From the NCBI GenBank assembly GCA_037444005.1, contig JBBING010000088.1, positions 1 through 9,661 of the forward strand: a DNA stretch of 9,661 nucleotides, read 5' to 3'. Under the pieces are notes generated by a model. It was not told the origin of the DNA. It did no database searches and saw only the letters and a program-made list of their open reading frames with translations. The DNA comes from DATLZC01 sp037444005 (GTDB lineage: Bacteria > Chloroflexota > Dehalococcoidia > DSTF01 > JACRBR01). The translations under genes were made by a program, and so were the position numbers. Below are positions 1-5,398 of this stretch, piece by piece. The stretch's first letter is position 1; the number at the start of each line of letters is the position of its first letter.

Positions 1-93
1 GCTTTCGCTAACTTCACCTCACCGTTTCCACCGCGAAGAGCGTAGAGCCGTCGGCCCGCAGACACAATGCACGCGGGCGGATACGATGGACCG

Positions 94-816
94 ATGCGCA
101 TCGTCGTCGTCGAGAGCCCGGACACGCTTGCTGTCTCCGCCGCCGATGTGCTTGCCGCGGTGGTGCGCGCGCGGCCGGACGCCGTGATCGGCCTGCCGTC
201 CGGCGAGACGCCCGTGGGGCTCTACCGGGAGATCGAACGCAGGGTTCGGGCGGGCGCCCTCGACCTTTCGAGAATCACTGTCTTCGCTGTCGACGAGTTC
301 TACGGCGTGCCCGCGGGAGCGCCCGGCACCAACGCCGAGTACTTCGCGGCTCGGCTGACGGCGCCAGTTCGGGCGCTCCACATCCCCCGCAGCGACGCGC
401 CCGACGTCGAAGCCGAGGCCGCGCGCTTCGCAGGGCTGCTGCGCGAGCTCGGCCCGCTCGACCTCGTGACGCTCGGCATCGGGACCAACGGACACATCGC
501 CTTCAACGAACCGGGGTCATCCTTCGACAGCCGCACGCGCCCCGTCGTTCTGACGGAGGAGACCCGGCAGGCGCACGCCGAGGGGTTCGGAGGGTTGGAC
601 CGCGTCCCGAGGACGGGAATCACCATCGGAATCGCCGACATCCTCGAGGCGAGGCGCGCGCTCTTGCTGGCCTCGGGCGCCGCCAAGGCCGGCATCCTGG
701 CCCGGGCGCTGCGCGGCCCCGAGACGCCCGATGTTCCCGCTTCCGCGCTGCGGCGGCACCCCGACCTCACCGTCATCGCCGACCGCGAGGCGGCCGCAGC
801 GCTCCGCCCGGCCTGA
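94..816 (+). CDS. nagB: Glucosamine-6-phosphate deaminase (NagB family)
   Basis: Predicted cytosolic enzyme converting glucosamine-6-phosphate to fructose-6-phosphate and ammonia, linking amino-sugar breakdown to glycolysis. The 240-aa product shows the family's motifs in order: the phosphate-binding GLPSGETP loop at residues 33-40, the DEF motif at 67-69 carrying the usual catalytic Asp, the signature GIGTNGHIAFNEPG at 128-141 with catalytic His134 and Glu139, and SRTR at 146-149. Asn132 replaces the Asp seen in the E. coli enzyme, a substitution I recall from Gram-positive NagB proteins. The ATG at 94 is chosen because the conserved beta strand (MRIVVVES) begins there; an in-frame ATG at 67 would add nine unconserved residues. 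Neither start has a clear ribosome binding site. The gene stands alone on the plus strand and ends 5 nt from a convergent operon. The family also contains 6-phosphogluconolactonase-like proteins, but the NGHIAFNEPG signature favours NagB. Confidence 0.93.
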   Translation: MRIVVVESPDTLAVSAADVLAAVVRARPDAVIGLPSGETPVGLYREIERRVRAGALDLSRITVFAVDEFYGVPAGAPGTNAEYFAARLTAPVRALHIPRSDAPDVEAEAARFAGLLRELGPLDLVTLGIGTNGHIAFNEPGSSFDSRTRPVVLTEETRQAHAEGFGGLDRVPRTGITIGIADILEARRALLLASGAAKAGILARALRGPETPDVPASALRRHPDLTVIADREAAAALRPA

Positions 817-826
817 CGCCCTCAGG
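812..826. other. Small palindrome spanning both convergent stop codons
   Basis: CCTGA (812-816) and TCAGG (822-826) form a 5-bp inverted repeat with a 5-nt loop. The left arm contains the nagB TGA and the right arm contains the TGA of the minus-strand receiver gene. It is too weak to call a terminator and has no T tract, but it is the only inverted structure I see in the 5-nt convergent gap. Confidence 0.3.
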
Positions 827-1226
827 GAAGCGCAATGCCGAGGGCTCCGCACACCGCGGCCGGCAGCCGTGTCGGCACGTCCAGCTTCTCGATGAGCACG
901 ACGCCGAGCTCCTCGGCCCGCTTCCGCACATCGGCGTAGCGAGCCTCCCCTGTCTGCAGAGTCACGGGAAGGCCAGGGCCCCGGTGCCGCCGAACGGCGT
1001 CGATGACCTCCCACCCCGTGCGCCGCGGCATGTCCAGGTCGGTGATGAGCAGGTGCAGGGGACTCGCCAGATCCTGAACGACATCGATGGCGGCCTGCCC
1101 GTCCGGCGCCTCCACCAGCTCGAGCGGCAGCGGACCGAGAAGCGCCCGCAGCCGGGCGCGACAGTCCGCGAAGTCCTCCGCCACTAGCACGCGAAACGGC
1201 GGCGCGGGGCCTTCGCCAGCGTTCAT
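822..1226 (-). CDS. Stand-alone response-regulator receiver (REC) domain
   Basis: A 134-aa protein made of one CheY-like receiver domain with no output domain. Visible landmarks are the acidic pair Glu17-Asp18 (LVAEDF), phospho-acceptor Asp63 in ITDLDMP (61-67), switch Thr92 (LQTG) and the conserved Lys114 (IEKL). All phosphorylation residues are present, so it should accept phosphate. After the Lys the usual Pro is replaced by Leu-Asp. The ATG at 1226 lies in an ATGA overlap with the stop of the upstream protoglobin gene, implying translational coupling; an upstream in-frame start at 1283 would lie inside the globin gene. It is the last gene of the mrp cluster. No histidine kinase lies in the window, so the phosphodonor is unknown. 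The coupling to a globin suggests a joint role in redox or gas signalling, which is inference. Confidence 0.88.
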   Translation of the reverse strand: MNAGEGPAPPFRVLVAEDFADCRARLRALLGPLPLELVEAPDGQAAIDVVQDLASPLHLLITDLDMPRRTGWEVIDAVRRHRGPGLPVTLQTGEARYADVRKRAEELGVVLIEKLDVPTRLPAAVCGALGIALP

Positions 1227-1756
1227 GCACCTTCGTACCCCGCGAGCATGAGGTCGAGGTGGAGCGCGAGGAGCTTGCTCCACGCGACCGTCGCTTCGAG
1301 CGCGCGGTCAGCGCCCAGGGACTCCCGCAGCACGTGCGCAATCGCCCCCTGCGCGAACGCGATGGTCGCGACCATGAGCGACGCCGGAATGGGCCCGGCT
1401 GGCGTGGCCGTGGACGTCGCGTGCACTCGTCCGATACGGACCAGGGCCCGGGCCGTGTCCTCGCTCAGGTCCGCCGAGGCCACGAGGGCGAGCCAGTCGG
1501 CCAACGTGCGACGGCGCTCGGCCAGCGCATCTTCGTCGGGCGCGCCGTCGGAACGCAGGAACCAGCGCGCGGTCTCGGGAATCGAGAGCAGGTGGTCGTA
1601 GACGGCCGCGGCGGCCGCCTCGCGGATAGCGGCCACCGGCGCCGCGGTCTCCCGCACCAGCGCAGCGTCGGCGTCGGAGAAGCCGGCTACGCGGGCGGCC
1701 AGGGCGAGCCGCTCGCCCGCGCTGGATGCGGCACTCGCAGGACGGTTCACGGCCAC
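1223..1756 (-). CDS. Single-domain protoglobin (globin-coupled-sensor type heme domain)
   Basis: Predicted 177-aa heme protein of the protoglobin / globin-coupled-sensor fold. The family pattern is readable: an early helix with GFSDADAALVRE (25-36), VYDHLLSIPETARWF (52-66), a Trp88-containing helix, the F-helix segment VRIGRVHA (106-113) with His112 as likely proximal heme ligand, and a closing helix WSKLLALHLDLMLAGY (159-174). The usual tryptophan/tyrosine-rich stretch after the His is replaced by Ala/Thr/Pro residues, which may change ligand behaviour. Globin-coupled sensors normally carry a kinase, cyclase or methyl-accepting output; here the protein ends after the globin and a receiver-domain gene follows with an ATGA overlap. 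The start is a GTG at 1756 (a second GTG lies at 1750); no strong ribosome binding site is seen, and the stop of the NYN gene is 41 nt upstream. Gas sensing, O2 binding or NO handling are all possible. Confidence 0.8.
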   Translation of the reverse strand: MAVNRPASAASSAGERLALAARVAGFSDADAALVRETAAPVAAIREAAAAAVYDHLLSIPETARWFLRSDGAPDEDALAERRRTLADWLALVASADLSEDTARALVRIGRVHATSTATPAGPIPASLMVATIAFAQGAIAHVLRESLGADRALEATVAWSKLLALHLDLMLAGYEGA

Positions 1757-1797
1757 AGGATCGCGGGCGCCGGCCTCAGGCGCAACAGGACGTGCGA

Positions 1798-2859
1798 TCA
1801 GCGGGCGCGCAGCTCATCAAGGTACTGTGTCAGGTCGATGTAGTGGTCGGCGACGTTGCGGAGCTCTGTCGACGTGCTGGCGGCGAACGCCACCACCTCG
1901 ACCCGCACGCCTTTGCTCGCCACCATCTCCACCAGACGCCGGAAGTCGCCGTCGCCGGACACCAGGCAGACGACATCGAGCCGCTCCGACATGGTGAGCA
2001 CGTCGATGGCGAGCTCGACGTCGAAGTTCGCCTTCATGGACCCGTCGGCGAAGCGCTTCAGCGGCTTCGTGACGATGCGGTACCCCTTGTTCACGAACGG
2101 CGCGACGAACCGCTGCTGCTCGACCCGCGCTTGCGGGTCGTCGCTGATCGGGGCGTAGGCGCTCGCGCGTACGAGTTCGCGATGCTCCGACAGCATCTCG
2201 CGCAGGCGGCCGAAGTCGATGTTCACGCCGAAGCGCTCGGCCGCGTACATGATGTTCGGCACGTCCACGAAAATGCCGACGCGCGGGAGCTGCGTCGGCG
2301 GGAAGAACGGTCCTGCCCCCGCGAGCCGGTTCTCGATCGCGGAAAGGGATCCTTGAATGCCCTTGAGCAGCCGCGTTTCCTCGGCCGCGAAGGTCTCCAG
2401 CAGTTGCGCCTGGCGCGCCACCAGCGCCTCGAGCGTCGGCAGCACCTCCGGGGGCGCCGGCGCCGCCGTCTCCCGCTCCTCGGCCTTGCGCCGCCTCCGT
2501 CCCCCGCGGGTGCCCCGCCGTGACTTCTTGGCGGGCGCGGGTGCCGCCTGCGCCTCGGGCGGCAGGGACGGCTCCGGCGGCGGAACCACCGCGATGGGCT
2601 GCCCGGTCAGCGCCGCCTGGACGTACTGCTCCTCAGCCGTCGCTTCGCCGCCCCGGCGGCGCCGGCCCGAACCCGATGGCCGCGACCCACGCCGCGTTCC
2701 CGAGGACGCGCCGTCGGAGGGACGAGAACGGGGTCGGGATCGACGGGGCTTCGGTGGAGCCGCTTCGGGGGATTCCTGCGGGGTCGGTGTCTCGGGGTCG
2801 CTCGCTGCGGCGATGGGTTCCTCCTCAGGTCGGCGACGCCCGAACAGACGTAGTGCCAC
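1798..2859 (-). CDS. NYN/LabA-like PIN-fold putative ribonuclease with disordered basic N-terminus
   Basis: A 353-aa protein. Residues 1-135 are low-complexity, rich in Pro, Ala, Glu and Arg, with basic blocks at 36-70 and 111-129 that could bind RNA. Residues 139-182 look like a helical or coiled-coil linker. From about 192 to 350 lies a NYN (DUF88, LabA-like) domain of the PIN nuclease fold: GIFVDVPNI (195-203, Asp199), NFDVELAIDVL (278-288, Asp280 and Asp286) and SGDGDF (301-306, Asp303 and Asp305). These acidic residues usually hold the catalytic metal, so a single-strand RNase role is plausible but not shown. The GTG at 2859 lies 5 nt beyond the mrp stop, with GGAGG at 2872-2876 inside the mrp end (12-nt spacing). 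The open frame reaches 3375, but that extension lies inside mrp. Compositional bias is confined to the linker. Confidence 0.87.
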   Translation of the reverse strand: MALRLFGRRRPEEEPIAAASDPETPTPQESPEAAPPKPRRSRPRSRPSDGASSGTRRGSRPSGSGRRRRGGEATAEEQYVQAALTGQPIAVVPPPEPSLPPEAQAAPAPAKKSRRGTRGGRRRRKAEERETAAPAPPEVLPTLEALVARQAQLLETFAAEETRLLKGIQGSLSAIENRLAGAGPFFPPTQLPRVGIFVDVPNIMYAAERFGVNIDFGRLREMLSEHRELVRASAYAPISDDPQARVEQQRFVAPFVNKGYRIVTKPLKRFADGSMKANFDVELAIDVLTMSERLDVVCLVSGDGDFRRLVEMVASKGVRVEVVAFAASTSTELRNVADHYIDLTQYLDELRAR

Positions 2860-2864
2860 GGTGG

Positions 2865-3935
2865 CTACGGGCCTCCTGCCGCGTACTGTAGCACACTGCA
2901 GCGGGCCGCCACCTGCTCCGCCAGACGCATGAACGCCTGACCCTGCGGCGAGTCGGGCAGCGCGTCGACCACCGGCCGGCCCTCGTCCGCTCCCTGGCGG
3001 GTCGCCGGGTCGATGGGCAGCTCCCCGAGGAACTCGAGTCCGAGCTCCTCCGCCGCCTGCCGCGCGCCCCCATGCCCGAAGATGTCGGTCCGCTGGCCGC
3101 AGTGCGGGCAAACAAAGTAGCTCATGTTCTCGACGATGCCGAAGATGGGGACGTTGAGCTTCTCGAACATCGTCACCGCTTTCGTCGCGTCCTCGACGGC
3201 CACCTCCTGCGGCGTGCTCACGATGACCACGCCCGCGATGGGCGCTTCCTGCGCCATGCTCATCGACGCGTCGCTGGTCCCCGGCGGCAAGTCGATGATC
3301 AGGTAATCGAGCTCGCCCCAGTCGATGTCGTGCAGAAGTTGGCGGATCGCGGTGCCGATCATCGGACCGCGCCACACCGTCGGCGTGCCTCGGGGGAGCA
3401 CGAAGCCGATGGACACCACCCGGACGCCGTAGCGCTCCGTGACGCCGAGCCCCTTGCGCTCCTCAGCCATGAAGCCGGGCCGGAACCCCATCATCGTGGG
3501 GATGTTGGGGCCGGTGATGTCGGCGTCCAGCAGGCCGACGCGGGCGCCGCGCTTCGCCAGCGCCACGGCCAGATTGACGGCCACGGTCGACTTCCCCACC
3601 CCGCCCTTGTTGGACGCGATGGCGATGATGTTGCGCACGCCTTCCACGGGCCGCGGGCCGCTTTTCGGCGTCGTCGCCCGGACCTCCGCGTCCATGGTGA
3701 GATCGACCCGCTCGACGCCGGGAAGCGCCTCGAGGGCGCGGGTGACCTCGGCGCGAATCTGCTCGTTCAGAGGGCACGCGGGTGTGGTGAGCACGACACG
3801 TAGCGAGACGGTCCCGTTCTCGACCTTGAGGTCGCGGACCATGCCCAGCGAGACGATGTCGCGGTGGAGCTCGGGGTCCTGAACCTGTCTGAGCGCGGCC
3901 AGCACGTCCTGCTCGCTGGCCTTCTTTCCGAACAT
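2865..3935 (-). CDS. mrp: Mrp/ApbC/Nbp35-type Fe-S cluster carrier P-loop ATPase
   Basis: A 356-aa cytosolic ATPase that, by family knowledge, binds and hands over [4Fe-4S] clusters to apo-proteins. An N-terminal MIP18/DUF59 domain (about 6-85) shows the DPE motif (20-22) and the conserved Cys54 in TPACPL. The ATPase domain follows: deviant Walker A SNKGGVGKS (108-116), switch I DADITGPN (137-144), switch II DLPPGT (215-220), and the cluster-binding CPHC motif (Cys276, Cys279). Length and domain order are normal for the DUF59-containing form. The ATG at 3935 has a GAGGAA-type ribosome binding site about 8 nt upstream. It is the first gene of the minus-strand cluster mrp - NYN - protoglobin - REC, and a TATACT box lies about 135 nt upstream. 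Supplying Fe-S or redox cofactors fits with a nearby heme protein, but that link is inference. Confidence 0.96.
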   Translation of the reverse strand: MFGKKASEQDVLAALRQVQDPELHRDIVSLGMVRDLKVENGTVSLRVVLTTPACPLNEQIRAEVTRALEALPGVERVDLTMDAEVRATTPKSGPRPVEGVRNIIAIASNKGGVGKSTVAVNLAVALAKRGARVGLLDADITGPNIPTMMGFRPGFMAEERKGLGVTERYGVRVVSIGFVLPRGTPTVWRGPMIGTAIRQLLHDIDWGELDYLIIDLPPGTSDASMSMAQEAPIAGVVIVSTPQEVAVEDATKAVTMFEKLNVPIFGIVENMSYFVCPHCGQRTDIFGHGGARQAAEELGLEFLGELPIDPATRQGADEGRPVVDALPDSPQGQAFMRLAEQVAARCSVLQYAAGGP

Positions 3936-4043
3936 GTGAGTGTTCCTCGCCTCGATCGGGACGGCGCTCGCGCGCGTCCCTCACCCTATCGGCTGCGCCG
4001 CGCAGGCGCCAGCGCCCATCCGCCGGGCGCGCGGCCGCGTATC

Positions 4044-4058
4044 CACAGGGGGAGCTGC
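4044..4058. repeat. 15-bp direct repeat, copy 1 (possible operator)
   Basis: CACAGGGGGAGCTGC matches copy 2 at 14 of 15 positions in the same orientation. This copy lies 10 bp beyond the TATACT box read in the mrp direction, around the expected mrp transcription start. See copy 2 at 4180-4194. Confidence 0.45.
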
Positions 4059-4068
4059 GACCGACTCC

Positions 4069-4074
4069 AGTATA
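4069..4074 (-). promoter_or_regulatory. Candidate -10 box for the mrp operon
   Basis: On the minus strand the sequence reads TATACT, five of six matches to the sigma-70 -10 consensus and unusual in this GC-rich background. At 16-18 bp upstream no good -35 is found; the nearest (TGGTTC, 4092-4097 at 17 bp) matches at two positions. Transcription from here would give a leader of roughly 125 nt before the mrp ATG. Confidence 0.4.
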
Positions 4075-4142
4075 GGCCGGGGCCGGGCATAGAACCAGTC
4101 TGGACGCTTTTTTCGGTTTCTTTCATTACATTCAGGGAAAGC

Positions 4143-4171
4143 TTGACTCAGGGGCCCAGGCGCGGTACGCT
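4143..4171 (+). promoter_or_regulatory. Sigma-70-like promoter for the small Cys/His protein
   Basis: TTGACT (4143-4148) matches the -35 consensus at five of six positions. After a 17-bp spacer comes TACGCT (4166-4171), which keeps the important T, A and final T of the -10 box. T-rich DNA at 4108-4130 lies upstream and may act as an UP element. The predicted transcript would start near 4178, giving a leader of about 38 nt. Confidence 0.55.
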
Positions 4172-4179
4172 GGTCGGCT

Positions 4180-4194
4180 CACGGGGGGAGCTGC
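4180..4194. repeat. 15-bp direct repeat, copy 2 (possible operator)
   Basis: CACGGGGGGAGCTGC differs from copy 1 (4044-4058) at one position. It begins 8 nt beyond the -10 box TACGCT, overlapping or just past the predicted start of transcription, and precedes the ribosome binding site. A regulator binding both copies could act on both divergent promoters; this is inference from position only. Confidence 0.45.
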
Positions 4195-4200
4195 ACCCAC

Positions 4201-4210
4201 AAAGGAGGTG
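4201..4210 (+). promoter_or_regulatory. Near-perfect Shine-Dalgarno sequence
   Basis: AAAGGAGGTG is complementary to nearly the whole anti-Shine-Dalgarno tail of 16S rRNA and lies 5 nt before the ATG at 4216. It is the strongest ribosome binding site in the window and fixes the start of the small protein. Confidence 0.85.
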
Positions 4211-4215
4211 TCCCC

Positions 4216-4470
4216 ATGACGCAGAGCGCGACACCGGTCACCGGCGACGAGCGCCAGGAAGCGGCCACCTGCCGGCACCACTGGATCATCGAGGTTCCCA
4301 ACGGCCCCACCAGCCGCGGCGTCTGCAAGCGCTGTGGGGCCGAGCGCGAGTTCAAGAACTCGTCCGAGGACTACATCTGGGACCACGACGCCCTCGCCAG
4401 CCAGGCCGGGCGATGGCGCGGCCGCGGCAGCGCCGTCGGCGACCCTTCGCCCCCTCGCGAGGAGTGGTAG
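4216..4470 (+). CDS. Small Cys/His zinc-type protein of unknown function
   Basis: An 84-aa soluble protein with a compact conserved-looking core: Cys19-x-His21-His22-Trp (CRHHW), then GPTSRGVCKRCGAEREF (30-46) with Cys37 and Cys40, followed by NSSEDYIWD. Cys19 or the histidines together with the CxxC pair could hold one zinc ion, in zinc-ribbon style. The C-terminal 20 residues are Gly/Pro/Arg-rich and probably disordered. I recognise this as a type of short hypothetical protein I have met in high-GC environmental genomes, but know of no assigned function; protein or nucleic-acid binding are possibilities. It is a single-gene unit with its own promoter (4143-4171), an almost perfect Shine-Dalgarno site and a strong terminator hairpin, which suggests abundant expression. 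The GVCKRCG core resembles half of a ribosomal-protein-like zinc ribbon. Confidence 0.85.
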   Translation: MTQSATPVTGDERQEAATCRHHWIIEVPNGPTSRGVCKRCGAEREFKNSSEDYIWDHDALASQAGRWRGRGSAVGDPSPPREEW

Positions 4471-4492
4471 ACGTCCCGCATCCGTCGCGCAG

Positions 4493-4530
4493 CGAACGCC
4501 CCGGCCCGCCCCGGGGCGTTCGTCTGTTCT
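4493..4530 (+). terminator. Strong GC hairpin terminator
   Basis: A perfect 12-bp stem (4493-4504 with 4511-4522) and a 6-nt loop is followed by TCTGTTCT. It starts 22 nt after the stop of the small Cys/His gene. The T tract is mixed rather than pure. It also lies just beyond the end of the convergent GGDEF-like gene, so it may stop transcription from both sides. Confidence 0.75.
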
Positions 4531-4550
4531 GAAGCGGCCTACGCCGCTTC
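4531..4550 (-). terminator. Hairpin overlapping the stop of the GGDEF-like gene
   Basis: GAAGCGGC (4531-4538) and GCCGCTTC (4543-4550) form a perfect 8-bp stem with a CTAC loop that holds most of the TAG stop of the minus-strand gene. Read on the minus strand it is followed by AGAACAGA and then the 12-bp hairpin. There is no T tract directly after it, so it may be an RNA 3'-end stabiliser or part of a tandem termination region. Confidence 0.4.
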
Positions 4551-5318
4551 CTCAACGCACAGCCCGTACAGATCCGCCAGCGTGGTGACCGGCGTCAGGC
4601 GTTCCCGCGCCGCCCGGAGCAGCTCGCCCGGGCCCAGCCCATCGCCGCCGAAGCGAGCGCGTCCGACGCGCAGGCGCAGAGGATGCTTCGGGTCGCGCTC
4701 ACGGCGCCGTTCCAGCGCCGCCAGCGCCGCCTCCACCACCAGCTCCGTGACGTCGGGCCCGGACGCCATCTGCAACACCGCGAGCTCTGTCGGCCCGATG
4801 ACAGCGACGACGTCGCTCGCGCGAATCTCGCTCGCGATCACCCGGCCGAGCTCGCGCAACGCCTCGGGCTTCGGCGGGCGGAAGTGGCCGATCTCGTTGA
4901 CCTGGTTCGTCTCGATGCTGAACAGCACCACGTCGAAGGCGCCTCCGTGCTCGGCGGCCCGCTGCGATTCCAGATAGAGGCGGTCGAGGAAGTAGCGCCG
5001 GTTGCGGAGGCCTGTGACCTGGTCGTACACGCTGGTCCACGCCACGACGGCTTCGCGCTCGCGTTCGGTCGAGGCGCGCAGAAACAGCGCCGCCACGCCA
5101 GTAAAGCCCAGGGTGATCACCAAAAGCATGGTCAGGCTGAACTCCTGCGTATAGTCCTCGAAGTCGAGCCCGACCTGCATCCAGGGAATAGCCCACGCGA
5201 GATAGAGCACGAAGAGAAGGAGGAACGCGAACGTCGTGAGTCGCGTCCACTTCAGGAGCCTGAAGTAGCGTCGAACCGGGTTCGGCCGGCCGGCTGGCTT
5301 GCTGCGGACTCCCTGCAC
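4539..5318 (-). CDS. Membrane-anchored degenerate GGDEF-domain protein
   Basis: A 259-aa protein with two hydrophobic segments (about 29-48 and 61-80) followed by a cytoplasmic GGDEF-type domain (about 98-245). The opening motif YDQVTGLRNRRYF (98-110) and the helix ALRELGRVIASEIRASDVV (153-171) are typical of diguanylate cyclases. However, the signature loop reads GPTEL (175-179) in place of GGDEF, and the usual DxDxFKxxND region reads SIETNQVNEIGHF. Cyclase activity is therefore unlikely; a nucleotide-binding or protein-interaction role is more plausible. The GTG at 5318 is chosen for a GGGGA ribosome binding site 6 nt upstream; a neighbouring GTG (5321) and a GTG at 5393 (284 aa, no binding site) are alternatives. 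It follows the nicotinate phosphoribosyltransferase gene on the same strand after about 80 nt and probably ends the operon. Its signal or partner is unknown. Confidence 0.82.
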   Translation of the reverse strand: MQGVRSKPAGRPNPVRRYFRLLKWTRLTTFAFLLLFVLYLAWAIPWMQVGLDFEDYTQEFSLTMLLVITLGFTGVAALFLRASTEREREAVVAWTSVYDQVTGLRNRRYFLDRLYLESQRAAEHGGAFDVVLFSIETNQVNEIGHFRPPKPEALRELGRVIASEIRASDVVAVIGPTELAVLQMASGPDVTELVVEAALAALERRRERDPKHPLRLRVGRARFGGDGLGPGELLRAARERLTPVTTLADLYGLCVEEAA

Positions 5319-5398
5319 CACACTTCCCCGGCGACGCGACGCGCCGCCCTCTCCGTGTAAGGAATCGGACGCCGCCCCGTCGCCGTGAACCACGGAGG

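Larger units (their letters stand above)
3936..4215. other. Divergent intergenic region between mrp and the small zinc-type protein
   Basis: This 280-nt region separates two divergent genes and is the richest regulatory stretch in the window. Most of it is GC-rich, but 4105-4148 is clearly more AT-rich than its surroundings, with T-rich tracts that could serve as an UP element for the plus-strand promoter. It holds candidate promoters for both directions and a 15-bp direct repeat, listed separately. No protein with family support is encoded; the frames open here look like shadows. Confidence 0.7.

Noticed and set aside
67..93. Earlier in-frame ATG for nagB
   Set aside because: It adds nine residues unlike the family N-terminus, and the conserved first strand begins at the ATG at 94.
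19..495. Long minus-strand open frame of 158 codons at the left edge
   Set aside because: It lies opposite nagB, is rich in Arg/His/Asp with no family motif, and is a typical GC-rich shadow.
2860..3375. 172-codon N-terminal extension of the NYN gene
   Set aside because: It is entirely inside mrp in another frame and has low-complexity shadow composition; a GTG with GGAGG exists at 2859.
4101..4113. T-run after CCAGTCTGG as a Rho-independent terminator
   Set aside because: The only possible stem is CCAG/CTGG with a one-base loop, which cannot form; the T-run fits better as AT-rich promoter DNA.
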